Shown here piece by piece: positions 12,101-27,100 of a stretch of 64,000 nucleotides of DNA (positions are counted from its first letter, which is position 1; each line of letters starts with the position of its first letter). This DNA is from Wyeomyia smithii (Eukaryota; Arthropoda; Insecta; Diptera; Culicidae). Location of the stretch: assembly GCF_029784165.1 (NCBI RefSeq), contig NC_073695.1, positions 98,871,485 through 98,935,484 of the forward strand, given 5' to 3'. Position numbers and translations under genes: made by a program. The notes under the pieces were generated by a model, which was not told where the DNA came from, did not search any database, and saw nothing but the letters and a program-made list of their open reading frames with translations.

Positions 12101-15100
12101 TCTACTATACCGAGCCTCTTTTCTATCCTACCAATATCGCCAAATTACAATTGCCTGAACTGAGGCTACACCTAACGTTCCTCTCTGGCCAGGTTTATTC
12201 TAAGAGGGACTTATTATGTCAAGAGGAAGGAGTCTTATCGAAACCTCGTTCCTCGTGCCAATATCGCCAATCACAATTCCCTGTAGAGGGTAAATATTTC
12301 TGAAATTAGTTTTATTATAAGAAGGACTTATTTTATCAAGAGGAAGGAGTCTTATCGAACCTCGTTCCTCCTACCAACACCGCGTCACAATCACCATTCC
12401 CTGAAGAGGCACTCAATGCTTCACCTCTGGTCAGGTTTATTATAAGTAGTACTTATATTTTTGTCAAGAGGAAGGAGTCGTATCGAAACCTCGTTCCTCC
12501 AGCCAAGACCGAGTCATAATTACAATTCCCTGAAGAGAACTATTATACGTTACTCAGAACAGTTTTATTATAAGAGGGACTTTTTTGTTAGGATGAAAAT
12601 CGGCAAGGGTACTATAAAATTCGGCTTGAAGGAAGGGTATGTCCCTAACAGTTGTTTCCACAGTGTTTATATCTTCGGCAATGTTGTTCACCATAAAAAC
12701 ATCTTCTTGAAAAATGTATTTAGGCAGCTTTAGTTTTTTTTTCTACAGATGGCGCTGACATCTATCTTTTGAATAAATGGTGCTAGCCATTTTGTTTCTT
12801 CGGGAAAGTTGTTTATATCATCAATTGACATAAAGTTGTCGAACATATTACAACTGTAGGACTGACCGTTAACGAGATAAAATTATTTTCATTATTCATA
12901 AACCCAAAATTTCAGTAATGAATTATAACTGGGACTTTAGTACATATGTGTCAATTTCAGATATATTCAAACTTTCGAATCATCATGAAATGAATTATTG
13001 GAGGTTTGTAGTTGCCTTTGTATAGTTTTTTGTCAACCTATGATGTGTCAACATATTTGAGAAAGAATATAAAATATAGTTTTAATGTTAATGTTTGTGA
13101 TAAAATGTTTCAAATAGGAACATTGTTCAAGTAAAGATTAGTTGGTCATGTTCCCTTTCTAAGAGCTCCTCTTGTTTAATTTTATACCATTCAACATGAA
13201 TACTAAACGCTTACTTTTGTTTAAAACACTGTTCACCCAATAACAAACTGTTTCCCAATACTAATAATTATTTCCGAAGGGTCTTAATACTACTGGACGT
13301 CAGTTTCGAAAGACCCCCGAACACAAACATGGTCGTGTTGCATACACCGGCATTCAGCAAAGCCTATTGTAGGAAAAACATCGATACGGACACTGCTGAT
13401 TGACGATTTTTTTACATGAATTGACATGAAAACAATCGTTGCGAAATCTCGAATTACTCGGTAAGTCGCAACTAGTAGCAGCTGATTTTTGGTTTAGTAC
13501 TAGCCAATACCTTGTATTTTAGTACAATAATAGTATCATAGCAGAACAACGTAGAACTTTATGTTTTTCATGCCCTACTGGAAAATATCTGAGAAATTTT
13601 TTTCTTCCATTTTACAAGCCTTGTAAATCCTCACTTTTACAATATTATAGCACATTTTCTAAATTATTTTTCAAAGTGAATTATCATGATTTCCAGTCGA
13701 TAACATGTCTACTGCAAGTAGAAAATAAAATGAGGCATGAAAACTGAATTTCAATTTTTTTAGTTTTGTCGCGACTTTTCTGGGTTCTGCCCCACAGTGC
13801 GACGTAGGGTTCAAAACGAATCAACATGATCCTCCCTCTTTTGTGGAAAGAGGATCGAGCTCTTGGTCAGATCAAATGGGATTTTCTATTTAGAGAGTTT
13901 TACCTCTACTTTTTGTGGAGACCGTGTCATAAAAGTTTGCAAAACAAAAATCAATTAAAATCAATTAAATTTTCAAGTCGTTCAGGGTTTCATACTGAAT
14001 CGATTGGCACAAGAGCTACTGCTCAATATCAACTTTTTGAAGAAGAACTATAGGCTTTTCTCAGTGACGCGTCGCGAATCGGAGCAGGTTTGTTCGGTCG
14101 ATAAAAATCGTGAATAATCTGATGACTTCGCAATGAATACCTTTCAAAGATACGCTCCTGCCGAAGTGTATTCATTTTCTCGATGATACTCGGGAATAGA
14201 AATAGACAAACATTCAAACTTTTGGATGCTTCTGATGGTTTTCGCACGCGCCGCTCGCATAGGCCCGCGGGGTTTGATAAAAAGATACTTATCATTCGTC
14301 GTCGTAATGAGTTACCTTCGCGCGCAATACTGTCCGATTCAGTCACTTTCCACAGTGAAACAATCCTTCCTTTCCGTTACAGTCATGAAAGTGCAAAGGT
14401 ATACTTGGTCTCCGAACACAACGACGTTTCTTATAAACTCCTTCCTTACCCCAACGATTGTAGGGACGTAGCCGGCGTCGTTATCGATCCATAAAAAGCG
14501 GTAGCTTCAGAATTGTTGTATACTGAAGATGGTAAACTAATTCCACGAACCATACACGTGGTTCATTGTGCAATTTCACTAGCTCAGATCGATCGCATAG
14601 GAGCAACTAGGAAATGTGCGGTCCTCAAACTCAAAAACTATAGCCTTTACTCAGTGAGTTCGTATTTTGATCTGTTGGGTAAGTTATGTACATAGTATTT
14701 TTTTTGGTTCGCTACTGAAATGAAATGTTTTGTCAAAACATCTCGAAAAAGGCTGCAGTGCGTACACTTGAAGTTTCTGAAAAAAATTTCTAAGAAATTT
14801 GAAAATATTTTTTCTAAACGACAAGTAACAAGTTTCGAAATGACATCAATTTGTAATGATCGAATTTAAAAAAATCTTTTTTGTCAAATTCAGTTAAAAA
14901 CTTATATTTATTGTTGAAAAAAAATTTCTCAGTGTACATTTTCCCAAGTTAAGAAATCAATTTTATACAACTTATCCATCGACAACATTTCAACGGAAAC
15001 AAAAGGTTTAGAGATGTAATTTTCCATGAAATTTTACCTTCTAAAACCTTACACTTTTTTGAAAAATCAAATGCTTGAGAAAATCCATGTGTCCATCAAA

Positions 15101-18100
15101 TGCCAGCTATTTCAGAACAATATTTCGTAGGATTGTACAAAGTGATATCAAAGGATTTTGTCATGATTTGTTTTTCTAAATTCACTTTTGTTGCTTGTTT
15201 TCATTTAATATACTAAAACAACTTTAAAAAAGTAAAATCACTACGAGTATCTAATCAACTTCAAAAATGAAATTCCCTGATTTTTGTAGGTGTTCTCAGA
15301 AGGTTGAAGCTTTCTCCAGTACATAATTTTCTCACCCAGAATCATAAGTATCTTAGTGTTTTTTTTTTAAGAATGATTTTACTTATTTCGCCAGAATTTC
15401 AGATAACTTTCACCGATAACAACCAATAAAATTAAAAAGGAAAATTTTTGATTTGTCAGGAGAGACCCGAATGCCAAACATGAAAAGGTCCAATAGAAAG
15501 AAACAAGATCAGAGATTTATCAGTGCGTTCGTGAATATTAATAATTCAACTAAATGGAAATGGCTCGTCATTACAAAATGTTCAGGGTAAAACCACTACA
15601 AAAAATTAAGGTTCGAAATTGATTTTCGCTCCAAATACGTTAGAAAAAACGCTATCTATGTAGGTATAAAATTTATTCGTGAAATTTGGGTTGACCATTG
15701 ACTGGTCGTCAAAAATGAAAAAAAATTACCCAGACCTCAAACTAAAAAAATAAATGTTTATAGCTTATTATGATGGAGGCACTGTACCGTGCGAATGACA
15801 CACGAAAGTTCTACGAGAAGCTGAACTGTTCCCGCAAAGGCTTTGTGCCACAAGCCGACATGTGCAGGGACCTGGGCGGCAACCTTCTAACGAACAAGTG
15901 TGAGGTGATTGACAGGTGGAAGCAGTACTACGATGAGCACCTTAATGGCGATGTAGCAGAGGACGACGACGGAGTGGTAGTAGATCTCGGTGTACGCGCA
16001 GATGACAACAGAATCCCAGCCCCTGACCTCAGGAGGTTAGAGAGGAGATCGGCCGGCTGAAAAACAATAAAGCCGCTGGAGCTGACCAACTCCCCAGCGA
16101 GCTGTTAAAACACGGTGGTGAATCACTGGCTAAGGCGCTACACTGGGTTATTGCCAAGATTTGGGAGGAGGAGGTAGTACCGGAGGAGTGGATGGAGGGT
16201 AGAGTGTGCCCCATCTACAAAAAAGGCGACGAGTTAGATTGCTGCAACTACCGCGCAATCACGTTGCTGAACGCCGCCTACAAGGTACTCTCTCAAATTC
16301 TGTGCCGTCGACTATCACCGTTTGCAAGGGAATTCGTGGGGCAATACCAAGCGGGATTTATGGGTGCCCGCGCCACCACGGACCAAAAATTCGCGGTACG
16401 GCAGGTCTTACAGAAGTGCCGTGAGTATAACGTGCCCACACATCACTTGTTCATCGATTTTAAATCGGCATACGACACAATCGTTCGAGACCAGCTATGG
16501 CAGATTATGCACGATTACGGCTTTCCGGATAAACTGACACGGTTGGTCAAGTCGACGATGGATCGGGTGGTGAATTTCGAGTTTCGGGCACACTATCGAG
16601 TCCCTTCGAATCTCGAAGAGGGTTACGGCAAGGTGATGGATTATCGTGCTTGCTATTCAACATCGCTTTTCAAGGTGTGATACGTAGGGCTGGTATCGAC
16701 ACGAGTGGCACGATTTTTAGAAGGTCTGTTCAGCTCTTTGGCTTCGCCGATGACATTGATATTGTAGCACGAGCCCTTGAAATGATGACGGAGACGTACA
16801 TCAGACTAAAGGCTGAAGCCGGACGAATTGGACTGGCCATAAACGCATCGAAGACCAAGTACATGAGAGGAAGAGGTTCCAGAGAAGACAGTGTCTGAAT
16901 GACAACCTTCCGCCACGAATTCATATTAGCGGTGATGAAATCGAGGTGGTAGACTAGTTCGTGTACCTGGGCTCACTGGTGACTGCTGACAACGACACCA
17001 GCAGAGAAATTCGTCGACGCCTTATGGCAGGAAATCGTGCCTACTTTGGACTCCGGAGAACACTCCGCTCGAATAAAAACCGCCGCCGCACGAAGTTAAC
17101 CATCTACAAAACACTGATCAGACCGGTAGTCCTCTACGGCCACGAAACCTGAACTATGCTCGTGGAGGACCAACGCGCCCTTGGGGTTTTCGAACGAAAG
17201 GTGTTGCGTACCATCTGTGGTGGAGTACAGATGGAAGATGGATCATGGCGGAGGCGGATGAACCACGAGTTGCATCAGCTGCTGGGAGAACCACTCATCG
17301 TTCAAACGGCGAAAATCGGGAGACTACGGTGGGCTGGGCATGTCGTTAGGATGTCGGACGACAACCCGGTGAAAATGGTTCTTGATAACAACCCGACTGG
17401 AACAAGGCGACGGGGCGCGCAGCGAGCAAGGTGGCTCGATCAAGTGGAAGACGACCTGCGGGGCCTCCGCAGACGACATGGCTGGCGAGCTGCAGCCATG
17501 GACCGAGTTGAATGGAGACGACTTCTTCGAACAGTAAGGGACACTTCGGCCTGGAGCTGACTGGTAAGTAAGTAAGCTTATTAACCGTTCATATGAATTT
17601 CGGTGCCCCCAGCCGCCTGGGAAGTGTGTCGAGTCTTAAGAGATTTCAATGAAGCTTTCTCGTGAACGAAGAAATGACGAACCCGGCGAGTAATCACTCC
17701 GCGGTCTTTTAGCACACTTCCGAGGCAGTTAGAGTCAAAAAAAATTTAAAAAATTGAATACCTAGATATCTGAGCATTTTGAAATGACAATAAAAATGAA
17801 ATATTATAGCTTTTTAATCATTCCTGTGAATTTTGGTGCCCCAGGCCACCAACATTTTTTTAAAGCCTTGAATGAGTTTTCTCATAAACATAACGTTGAA
17901 GCGACGAACCCGGCGAGCAATTACTATGCGACACTCTGTCGTAAGTTGACAAATTTCTATGCTGGCTAAAGGCACCAAATTTCACAGGAATGATTGAAAA
18001 GCTATAATTTTTCTAGGGTAGCTATTTCGGCCGTAGACACTTCAACTTGACTTAGAAGTCAATATATTATGAATCATTATACATCCAATCATTAACCTAT

Positions 18101-21100
18101 GAAATAACAAAGAGGTAAAAATACTTGTTTGCTCCAGTTGTGCCAATGTTGTAGCGTAACATTTATGTTCCTACTCCTTCTATGCATGCGCTTGCTATTC
18201 AAATTAGTTGTGTATCTTGTTTGTTATATGGTTGTCAGTTGATGTATTTATAATAGTGAATAAAAGGACGTAAGTAACGAGGCTTTTAACCTATAAGACG
18301 TCATTCTATGCTAATGAACACAAGCAACGCTGTCATTTAATTGACTCGGCTCGTAATTCTTGCTTGTAGACATAGACAGTGATTCGGGTAACACTAATAT
18401 TATGTGACGCTACTAGATAGATTGCCGTTTAAAGTTCACTTCCTAACGCTTTCAAAAAAAAACATGTTTCCCTTAACTCGATGTCTTTATAACTGAACCG
18501 TGGCGAAGCCCTGCGTTTGCAATTAGTGATAAATAACCCCGCCATATAACCAGGCCATTGAACAAATAAAACCATTGAACAAACGATGTTAAATTAACAA
18601 CAGCTAATGTCTACTCACCCAAAATGTACATCATGGTAAAGCAATTGTCGAAGGCAAATCCGACCAGAAACCGGCAGAAGGCAAACTGCCAAAAGTTGGC
18701 GACGAAAGCCGTCGCCACGCCGGCTACGAATCCGATCACATTGCAACCGGCCAGCGCCGGGATCCGACCGTATCGGTCGGCGATCCACCCGAACAGTAGC
18801 CCACCCACGATGGCACCTACGAAGAAGATCGACTGAGACAGCGTGGACAGGTACGAGTGCTCGCACACCCATTCAAACTGTAACGGACATGGAATGAAAT
18901 CGTTAATTGCGATCGTAAACCGCGTAGGATAATTCTTGGGGTAATTTTTATAATGGCTGGTATAGAAAATCATTTGAGTCATTATACGCGCATGTCATTT
19001 GCAAGCTCTCAAGCGAAATGATCAAACTATTTAAAATACTCATTAAGCTTTTCCGTGAATAGAAATAGTGAAAAATGCTAGGGCAAATATAAAAATACTT
19101 ACGTCGGTGGCAGCGGTTTTGTATGGCACATCGGTAAAATTGTACTCCCAGCCATGTTGGCAGGGCTGCGTCGGCCAGGTTGGATCGGCCTTTAGAATGT
19201 TGTTGGCCAGCACCTCTGTGAAGTTTACCGCATACATCGAACACTTGCTGTAGGAAGCAGCACCATCGTCAAACTCAGTTCCGTGTTCATAGTGAAGCGG
19301 AATCGCTAAGGCACGTCTGAAATGTAGAAGATCGGAAAAAACATATCAAATCAGTTGACTGGATTGAGATTGAATCTTCTTAAACGTTGACTTGAACGAT
19401 TCACAGCAGTAAATTGATGAGACAAGGGTTATAAAAAAGATATTCTGCACTTTTTTACTATTATCTGTGAAAGCACACAAAGACACTAAATCATGTGATT
19501 AACTTATCGTATTGGTTGTGTTAAAAGTTAAGCAACTTAACCGGAAGCTTAAACAAAACCCAATTCGGATTTTGCACAAAATGCTGACGAAGTAAAAAGA
19601 ATGTTTACTGATGGATGACGAAACATGCGTGAAAATTAATTTTGAGCAGCTTCCTGGCCTGAGATCTACGAGAGATCAAGAGATCGTTGAATAAAATTAC
19701 CGCTCAGGTTGACCAATAGTGTATCCAATCTATGATGAAATTGAAACGCAATATTTTTTTTGTATTTTCGTAAAAAGCAAAAAAATCAATTAACTTCAAC
19801 GCCATAACGTTCGTACGTTGAACCAATAGAACAACCAGATTCTAACCGAGAGCACAAAAACAGAAATAAAAATATAATACGACCCATTCCACCAAGTAAA
19901 CTCCTTGATTCAAACTACGTTCCTAATTGTTTCAGTTTTTCAGTAGCATCTAGTAAGATCGCGTAAATCGTGGCCTCAGACCTGCAAATTTGTCACATCA
20001 ACTTTAAAGTAACCTTCAAGCAGACCAGTTGTGGACAGCATTTCGCACCCCATCTAGAAGTCACAACGGTGAATGATGAACTTGATCGCCTACTTTGTGT
20101 ACAGACCGATTTCCGCCTTTCATTTAACGAGTAAAGTTGGTCCGCTGGTTGCTGGTTGTTATTAACGCACATAGCGTCTCAAATTAGCCGATTAAGAGCT
20201 TAGAACAAATCAGAAGCCCGGCAAATGGCGTCACGATTAGCTGTCAGACAGCGGTTATTCTTTGCTTGTCCGTCTGCCTTCTGCGTTTTTCGATGCTCGT
20301 GTGGCTTTACCGTTTATTATTTCATAGAACTTTAACACAACATAGAGGTAGATATTTAATGAGGATGGTAATTATGGTGGCTAGTCAAGAATTATTACTA
20401 CATGAGCTGTCAATTTAGCAACAACCATGGCAGCGATCTTTCAGCTACAGCGCCTGTGATCGTGAGGAAATTGATTATCCACGTGTTAATAGTGATGTCT
20501 ATTCGCATCCAATTGCATTTCAGAAACAGGGAGAAACTGTGTGAAAAATCAACCGGAAAAGCATTGAAATTTCTTGATGGCGTTATCGGAGATTTACGGT
20601 GGCGTCTACGGTCGCTATAAACTCTACATGCTTGAAGTGGTTCGATGTTTAAGGATAGCTACAGAAACGTTCTCTCTGATCCGATTAGCTTCTCAATCCG
20701 AATGACCTCGGAATCTCATACTGTGAATATATTAAATAAAATTATGAGTACAGCTTAAGAACTGGTACTGAATTGCATTACATGTTAAACTAAACGGCCG
20801 ATAATACTTACTTATCACAGCTGTCAGTGTTTACCGCCCGTAAAAAAAAACTTAATACGGAAGTCAAAATAAAACAGAAACAGTTTGTGTGGCAAAAAAC
20901 ACCTTCACGCTATGCGTTTTCAATTTGGATGCGGGTCGAGCACGGTTGTAGAACAATATTACTGGTGCAGACTAAGAATCAGGCAATGGCTTACCATATC
21001 AAAAATCGGATCGCATAACACATTCACTTCAAGTCAAATTATACATACATTTTCAACGTATAGCGTCGAGTCCAATTTGACACTACTGCTCCAATATCAA

Positions 21101-24100
21101 AAGCACAATAAAATTAAATAATCACTTACAGTTAGTGGCGAACGCTGTAACTAGCGCTAGAATAAAAACCAACAACCGGCCTGTCTGGTGACCCGAAACG
21201 TTTGCTTACCCTTGAGAGAGTTCACAAACGCATGCCACCGTAACCCACGGGCTAAGGCGTCATAAGAACGACTGAACGGAGCTTCCTGATTGATCGATTC
21301 ACACGAATTCTGTATGCGTGCAACGTTAGCCTTCTAGTTCATCGTAAGCTTCCGAATAGTAAACTTTATATTTTCAAAAATCAAATTTTCCAAACTTTAG
21401 GACAATCTCTCAGTCAATGATCGTAATAATATCCGGTTTTTACGTAAAGCCATAAGCGCTTACCGGCAGGATGACTCATTTCCCGCATAGCTCTGACTAA
21501 TTGAGTCCGCTTAGGTGAACTTTAACCCTGTTGATCTCGTAAAGCAGCAGCCGGTAGGAATTCCTCTCGCCTGGTATGACGTTGTCTGTTCGCGTTGAAA
21601 GGTTGCGTGTTTAAACGTTGACGTAGACTGTTATGTGGCTGCTTGTAGGAACGGGGGAAAACCTCCCGAGCTGCAGATGAAGTCTGCCCTGAAGCAGCAG
21701 TATGTCATATGCGATCGTCACGCAGATTACCTTTCAATGTGTTTTATGTTGTGACAGAAATAAGTCTTTGGATGACTTCATTTAAACGCATTAATGTTTG
21801 TATTCACTTCTGCAGTTAGAATGAATAAAATTATTCATAGAAATCGTGCATCGATTTTTAGTTTAGGATTCAGTTGGAACAACGAAACAGTACAAACGAT
21901 ATTTCCACATTCGTACTGTGCGAATGCTGAATGTACTGTGGCGGCGCCTCCTGCTGACCCGTACGGTTGTGTACAACCATTGGTATCGGCCTGTGTTGCA
22001 ACCATTGGTATCGAAAAGTTAATTTAAAATTTAGAATTTTACGTGAGCAAAAACAATTTATCTCATAAACCCGTTACGACGAAATTGTGGCAGTATCCAC
22101 ACATTACATCAATTGTGTTTTTCGATGAATAATGGCGTTTGCAATGTATGTGATGACTTATGAGAGGCAAGTGAAACATTGTCGTTGCGATCATTTACAG
22201 CGGAGCTACTAGTGTTAAATGAATTGTCTGTCTTCTTCCAACAAAACCTGTTTGAATGCTGTTCGAATTGAGATCTAGAGTTTTGTGCTGAAAATAATTT
22301 TGTATATTTCATCGATTACTACCTCATTAACACGACAGGTGCCGTATCATTCACAAGATTTAATAGCTATAATAAGGTTAACTTATTATGTTGTTTTTAA
22401 TGTCATCATCCAGAGGTTTCATTTCTGGTGGTCGGTATAATTATTGCGATTTAGTACACAGTCACATAAAACTGTCGGTCGGTTCATTCGTTATGTACCA
22501 CATGAATGGAATTAAAGTGCTGGATGAACCGCAGTACTGCAGTGATCGGTGACTATTACGATGCGATCAAACTTTAACTTGACCTAAATCAGACCTACTA
22601 GTACGCATTGAGTAACGCAGCCCAGCAGCGGCCGCTGTTCGATGGAGCCGCTGTGTGCTCTTTGGATTTCTCGACTTGACAAGCTTTACTTGAACCAACT
22701 ATTCGGACACGACTCTGTTCTTAGCTTAGAACGGTAAAACATTTCTCAACAACGGTTTGACACGGGCCGATGCAGGTACCCGGTATTTAAAAGGGTGACA
22801 CTTCGAACAAGACACAAATAGTTAAACCGTGAGTTGACTTAAACGGTAAATGCTTACATACCAGATTAGCATGTGTACTAGCGGTTCAACAGCTAATTTC
22901 TTTGTTAGCAAGAGTATCAATTAGTGAGACGATGCGAGGGTTTGCCGGTACAAATATACGTAATAAGTAATCGAATCACGGAGATTGGACATATACGTTA
23001 ATGGCACGTTTTTTTTTTTTCAAGGAGGAGAAAATAGATGTTACGAAGGTGAATAATTAATATGCTGCTGTATGCTGTTTCACCTGCAATTACCAATATC
23101 TTTTTTTCTATATGAACATGAGTTTCAGAAATATATAAATCACAATCAATTATACTGTTAACTTTTATATTCTACTAGCTCAACCGGCAAACTTCGCCCC
23201 GCCCATTTTTTCCTTTATTCAATTAATTTTGAACATTCTGAATTGATTCCATATACTTCCAAAGATTGACCTTGTGGTTGGTTAATAGTCTGCAAATGCA
23301 TGACGAACCGGATATTGGATACGTTCAAACTCAAGAAAATACGTTCAAACTTAAGAAAATAGGTTTAAGGTTTAAGGTTTTGTCGGAACAAGAACATCCT
23401 GGCGCTATAATTTGCTTTAAACTATCGTTGCTTGCAATACAGTGGTTTTTAGATGCTTTACGTCAAATCATGTCTCATTTCGTATTCTTGGTCGGCTTAG
23501 GTTTCGAAGCATGGCCCGTTGGATAGTTGGTTACTTCTTCGTGAATAATATAATCTACTGATTAATTCATACAATACAATTCCATTCAGTTAGAATTCGG
23601 AATCACTTATTGTGTTGCAGCGGCACGGAAAGTGACTGTTGCAAGAATTCTTGTACAGTTGTTTGTTTACCTAGACGCACATTTTTCGTGATAGAAATGT
23701 CACGGTGTTTCGTTCAGTGACTCAAAAGTTATTCCAGATGTAAACCGTGAGAAGAGGAAAAATTCTGCACATCCACGTTGATAATCCAAAGTGGTCCACA
23801 ATAAAAATCGTTAAAACGTTGAAAATCGTCAAATCAACCGTGTATGATGTACTCAAACGTTTCAAGAAGCAAAAGAGCGTGGATCGAGGGCCTCAAGGTA
23901 AGCGTCGTAGTGGAAAATATGACCGCAAGCCGAATCAGAGGGTTTTGAGAACCGTCAGAGCAAACCCTGGACTATCAAATAATGAAATCGCACAAAAATA
24001 CGCTGCTGCTCGCAGTACCGTTCGAAGAACTCGTTTGCAAGCAGGATATCGTTGTTATTGAGCTAGCAAGCAACCAAACAGAACGTTGAAGCAAAGTCTC

Positions 24101-27100
24101 GGCACCAAAACTCGAGCTCGGAAATTGTACCAGCAGGTTTCGACGAAATGCCAATGATGCCTGCTCATCGACGATGACAGTAGCACTCGATCCCTGGTGG
24201 TGATAAGTTCAAATCTTAGTAGTACCAAGCCGTTCGTAGGTAAAAGGACTTTTGAGTATGGGGTTATTTTCAAGCTCCTCCACAGAAAACTTCCTTCCAT
24301 ACTTAATATTCACTTAATATTCCATATTAAATAAAAATTATTATTATTATATAAAATATTAATAACTTAGAGTAAAATTGAGATATTTACTATGTCAGCA
24401 TTGCAAATCTCAGTTTCTCTTAAAAAGCTCTAAAAGTCGTTCAAAGACATTTTTGACATGAAACTTGAAATAAAAAAGTTAGAGCGCAAAATGTGTTTTT
24501 TCAATATAGATCGGTTGTTTTCAAAGATAGAGAAAAACTTTTTTTTACAAAGTTACTTAAAATTAATGGAGCTATAACATTGTAGAACAAGTTTTTCTTC
24601 TATCTACAAAGATAAAAAAGTTAGATACTTGATTGCATCGAAAATGTTGGTCACCCTAATTTTTGATAATTTTTCAATAAGCGCATTTTTATATGTAACA
24701 AATTTGAAGAAAAAAGTTTTTTCTAAAATGTTGCTATAGAGCTCTAGACCCAAATTTCCCCCTAATTTTGGTTTCTGGACCATTGTGCAGTGGTTATTAA
24801 GTCTGGAGAGAAGATTTTTGTGTGGAAGAGCCTGAGAATAAACCCATGCGTCCTTTTTACCAACGAATGGCTTGGTTCTACTTAGATTCGAACCTATCAC
24901 CACTCGCTTGTCAAAAACTCTGAATAGAACTTAATCGATAGTTCAGTTGAATGAGCAAGAAGGTAATTTTGCATTCTGTTCACAATCGCACGGATAGTTG
25001 GTGGCAATACAGAATAAAATCTCATTACTGTTGCTTACTAATAAGGCATTTTGCATATTAAAATTTTATTTTACCAAACAACTATTTTTCATTTCAAGCT
25101 TATTTGGTCACAAAATTACCGTTTACGAATAACTAAATAGCTCAGGTTATGCAATTCAACCTTAGAGATTACCTTTAAAGATTTGATCATAAACGAAATC
25201 TACCACATGGCTAATTAGGTTTCTTGCAATGAACACGGGTTAGTTCTAGGCCATCATAAAAAACTATTCGAAACTAGTTTTATGCACTTTTCCAAGCAAC
25301 CATAAAGGTATTGAAGCAAAAAAGTATTCGGGTCAGTTGAATTCAAACCAACTTGTTTACCTGTGACCACCATAAATTTTTTGACAACAAGGAAAAACTG
25401 AGTTCGACTTTTTTCTATCAGCAATCTTTTCTTCTAAATAAATTTTAGTTACAGCGTTGATATAAATCCTAAGTAAAAAAGCAAATCCTTGGTGCTACAT
25501 TCCGATTCGAAACTCGACCTACTGTTTATTATACATATACACAGACCTCCTGACGCTAGAAAATGTAAATATCAGCTGATAATTTAAAGAACAAGGTGAT
25601 ATAATACGAAAATAGTAGAAAATATTAATTTGGATACTAACTATTCTGCTTTGGAAACTGCAATATATAAAATTTTAGAGCTAGACTTCGTTCCAATATA
25701 GCTAGAATTAGTAACATTTTCTTTCGTTAAGCAGGAAGTAGAAATCAATCGATGGTTTCAGTTAAATAAGCCAGAAGGCAATTTGACAAACTGTTCAAAA
25801 CTGCACAGATAGAAGTGCTGGTGACAAAACAGAATGAAATCTTCTTACTGCTACTCACTAAATCGTTGAGTTTTTTGCGTAGCTCCTATCGTGGCAGCTC
25901 GACCTTGAATTTGTTAATCCGTTCTCGATTTCTTGTGGCAAAAACACCTATTTCACCTCATTTCAAATTGATTGCCTCGATCCAATCAACAGCTACCACT
26001 CTGTCGAGCAGAAAAAATAAATAACGCACACGCCTATATAGCACCCACAAGAGCAGGTAATATGAACAATTACGGCACGACACCGCTCCAATCGTACCAG
26101 TATCTGAAAAACCTACCACAACTGAATAGTTTACCCTATAAATGATAATTGCAACTTCGGCACGTGCTTCTCCTTACCAACGCTAAACCAAACACGAAAA
26201 CCACACTCAAGCACACTTCGACAGCCCTAGGCCATGTCCGATCGGGCCCGATCTACCCATCCGTAGATGAAGACACAGAGCGGTCAGACAGTGCTGCCGG
26301 AGCCGGTGTACTGCAGCAGCGCGGTGCGGCAAACCGAGCCGGTAATGAATTTTCAACAAGACGAGAAGTAACACTCTAACCACTCGGCTGTAGGTATACA
26401 TAGAAGATACCATCACCTGTGGAAAGACCGGCTGGGCTGGCCAACGATCCACGGAGCTTGAAACGAGTGTAATTGTATCGTCGGGGAAATACCTCTGCAG
26501 CTGAAATGGTCAAGCGGTTTGCAAAATAATATGTTGTCTCGCATAAAATCCACCGCGCCCGTTCTGGCCTGTAAACCAGTCAAAATTATGGCTCACCGAG
26601 TCCACCGGAGGTTGTTTACTCGAGCCGCAAAGGCTGGTTGGTGACGAACACCCGCAACGACAATTTTATTGGCAGAAAACGCTAAACGGCTAGGCTAGTT
26701 TGGTTTGTAGGTTGAGTAAATTGATTCACCGAGTAAAAAAGAGCAAGGTTTAATAAAGGTTTATTAGTTTAGGTACTCTTTCTCGGTGTACTAAGTAATC
26801 AATCAGATTGGTTTTCAACAGGTGATAATTATTGTACAATTAATATTTGACTCATTATGAACTTCGAAAGTTGCATTGGGATATTTAACGAAATAAATCT
26901 TTGCCCTTCAAAACCGTCCAGAAGATAAGATCTTAAATCTGACCTAACCCTGGAGGTCTAGGAGTATATAAGACTCCTCAAGCCAAAACGTAGTTGAAAT
27001 TTCGTTTAAGATTTTGTTAGGTATTTATACATTATACATTGAAAGTTCTGTGGATATCTTTAAAAAACTTTAGGAGAAAGTTTCGCTGGCATTTTATGAA

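Larger units (their letters stand above)
15701..18060. mobile_element. CACTGGTC foldback element(s), split by a LINE
   Basis: ACTGGTCGTCAAAAATG (15701) begins the family left end. After the LINE insertion the sequence resumes with 'ttaaccgttcatatgaattt' and 'ggtgcccccagcc', and 'gacgaacccggcgag' occurs twice (about 17686 and 17902), followed by the inverted half 'ggcaccaaatttcacaggaa'. The right terminus is eroded. Confidence 0.6.
403..18618 (-). other. 18.2-kb transporter intron, filled with repeats
   Basis: Intron between coding exons 3 and 4. It holds a SINE (2.67-2.87 kb), a pogo-like inverted-repeat element (3.24-3.59 kb), a 245-bp dispersed repeat (3.63 kb), an inverted repeat (4.8 kb), a foldback element split by a hAT (5.78-6.84 kb), a 1.95-kb element with a satellite (11.85-13.80 kb) and a foldback element split by a LINE (15.7-18.1 kb). 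403-1980 and 6840-11850 show no recognisable gene or repeat apart from short simple tracts. Confidence 0.8.

Noticed and set aside
14029..14500. Overlapping ORFs of about 100 codons on both strands
   Set aside because: No domain in any frame, and the adjacent sequence is a dispersed repeat, so chance ORFs or repeat debris are more likely.
26149..26452. Overlapping 76- and 81-codon ORFs in a locally GC-rich stretch
   Set aside because: No domain, no splice or promoter support; part of a possible SINE-related region.
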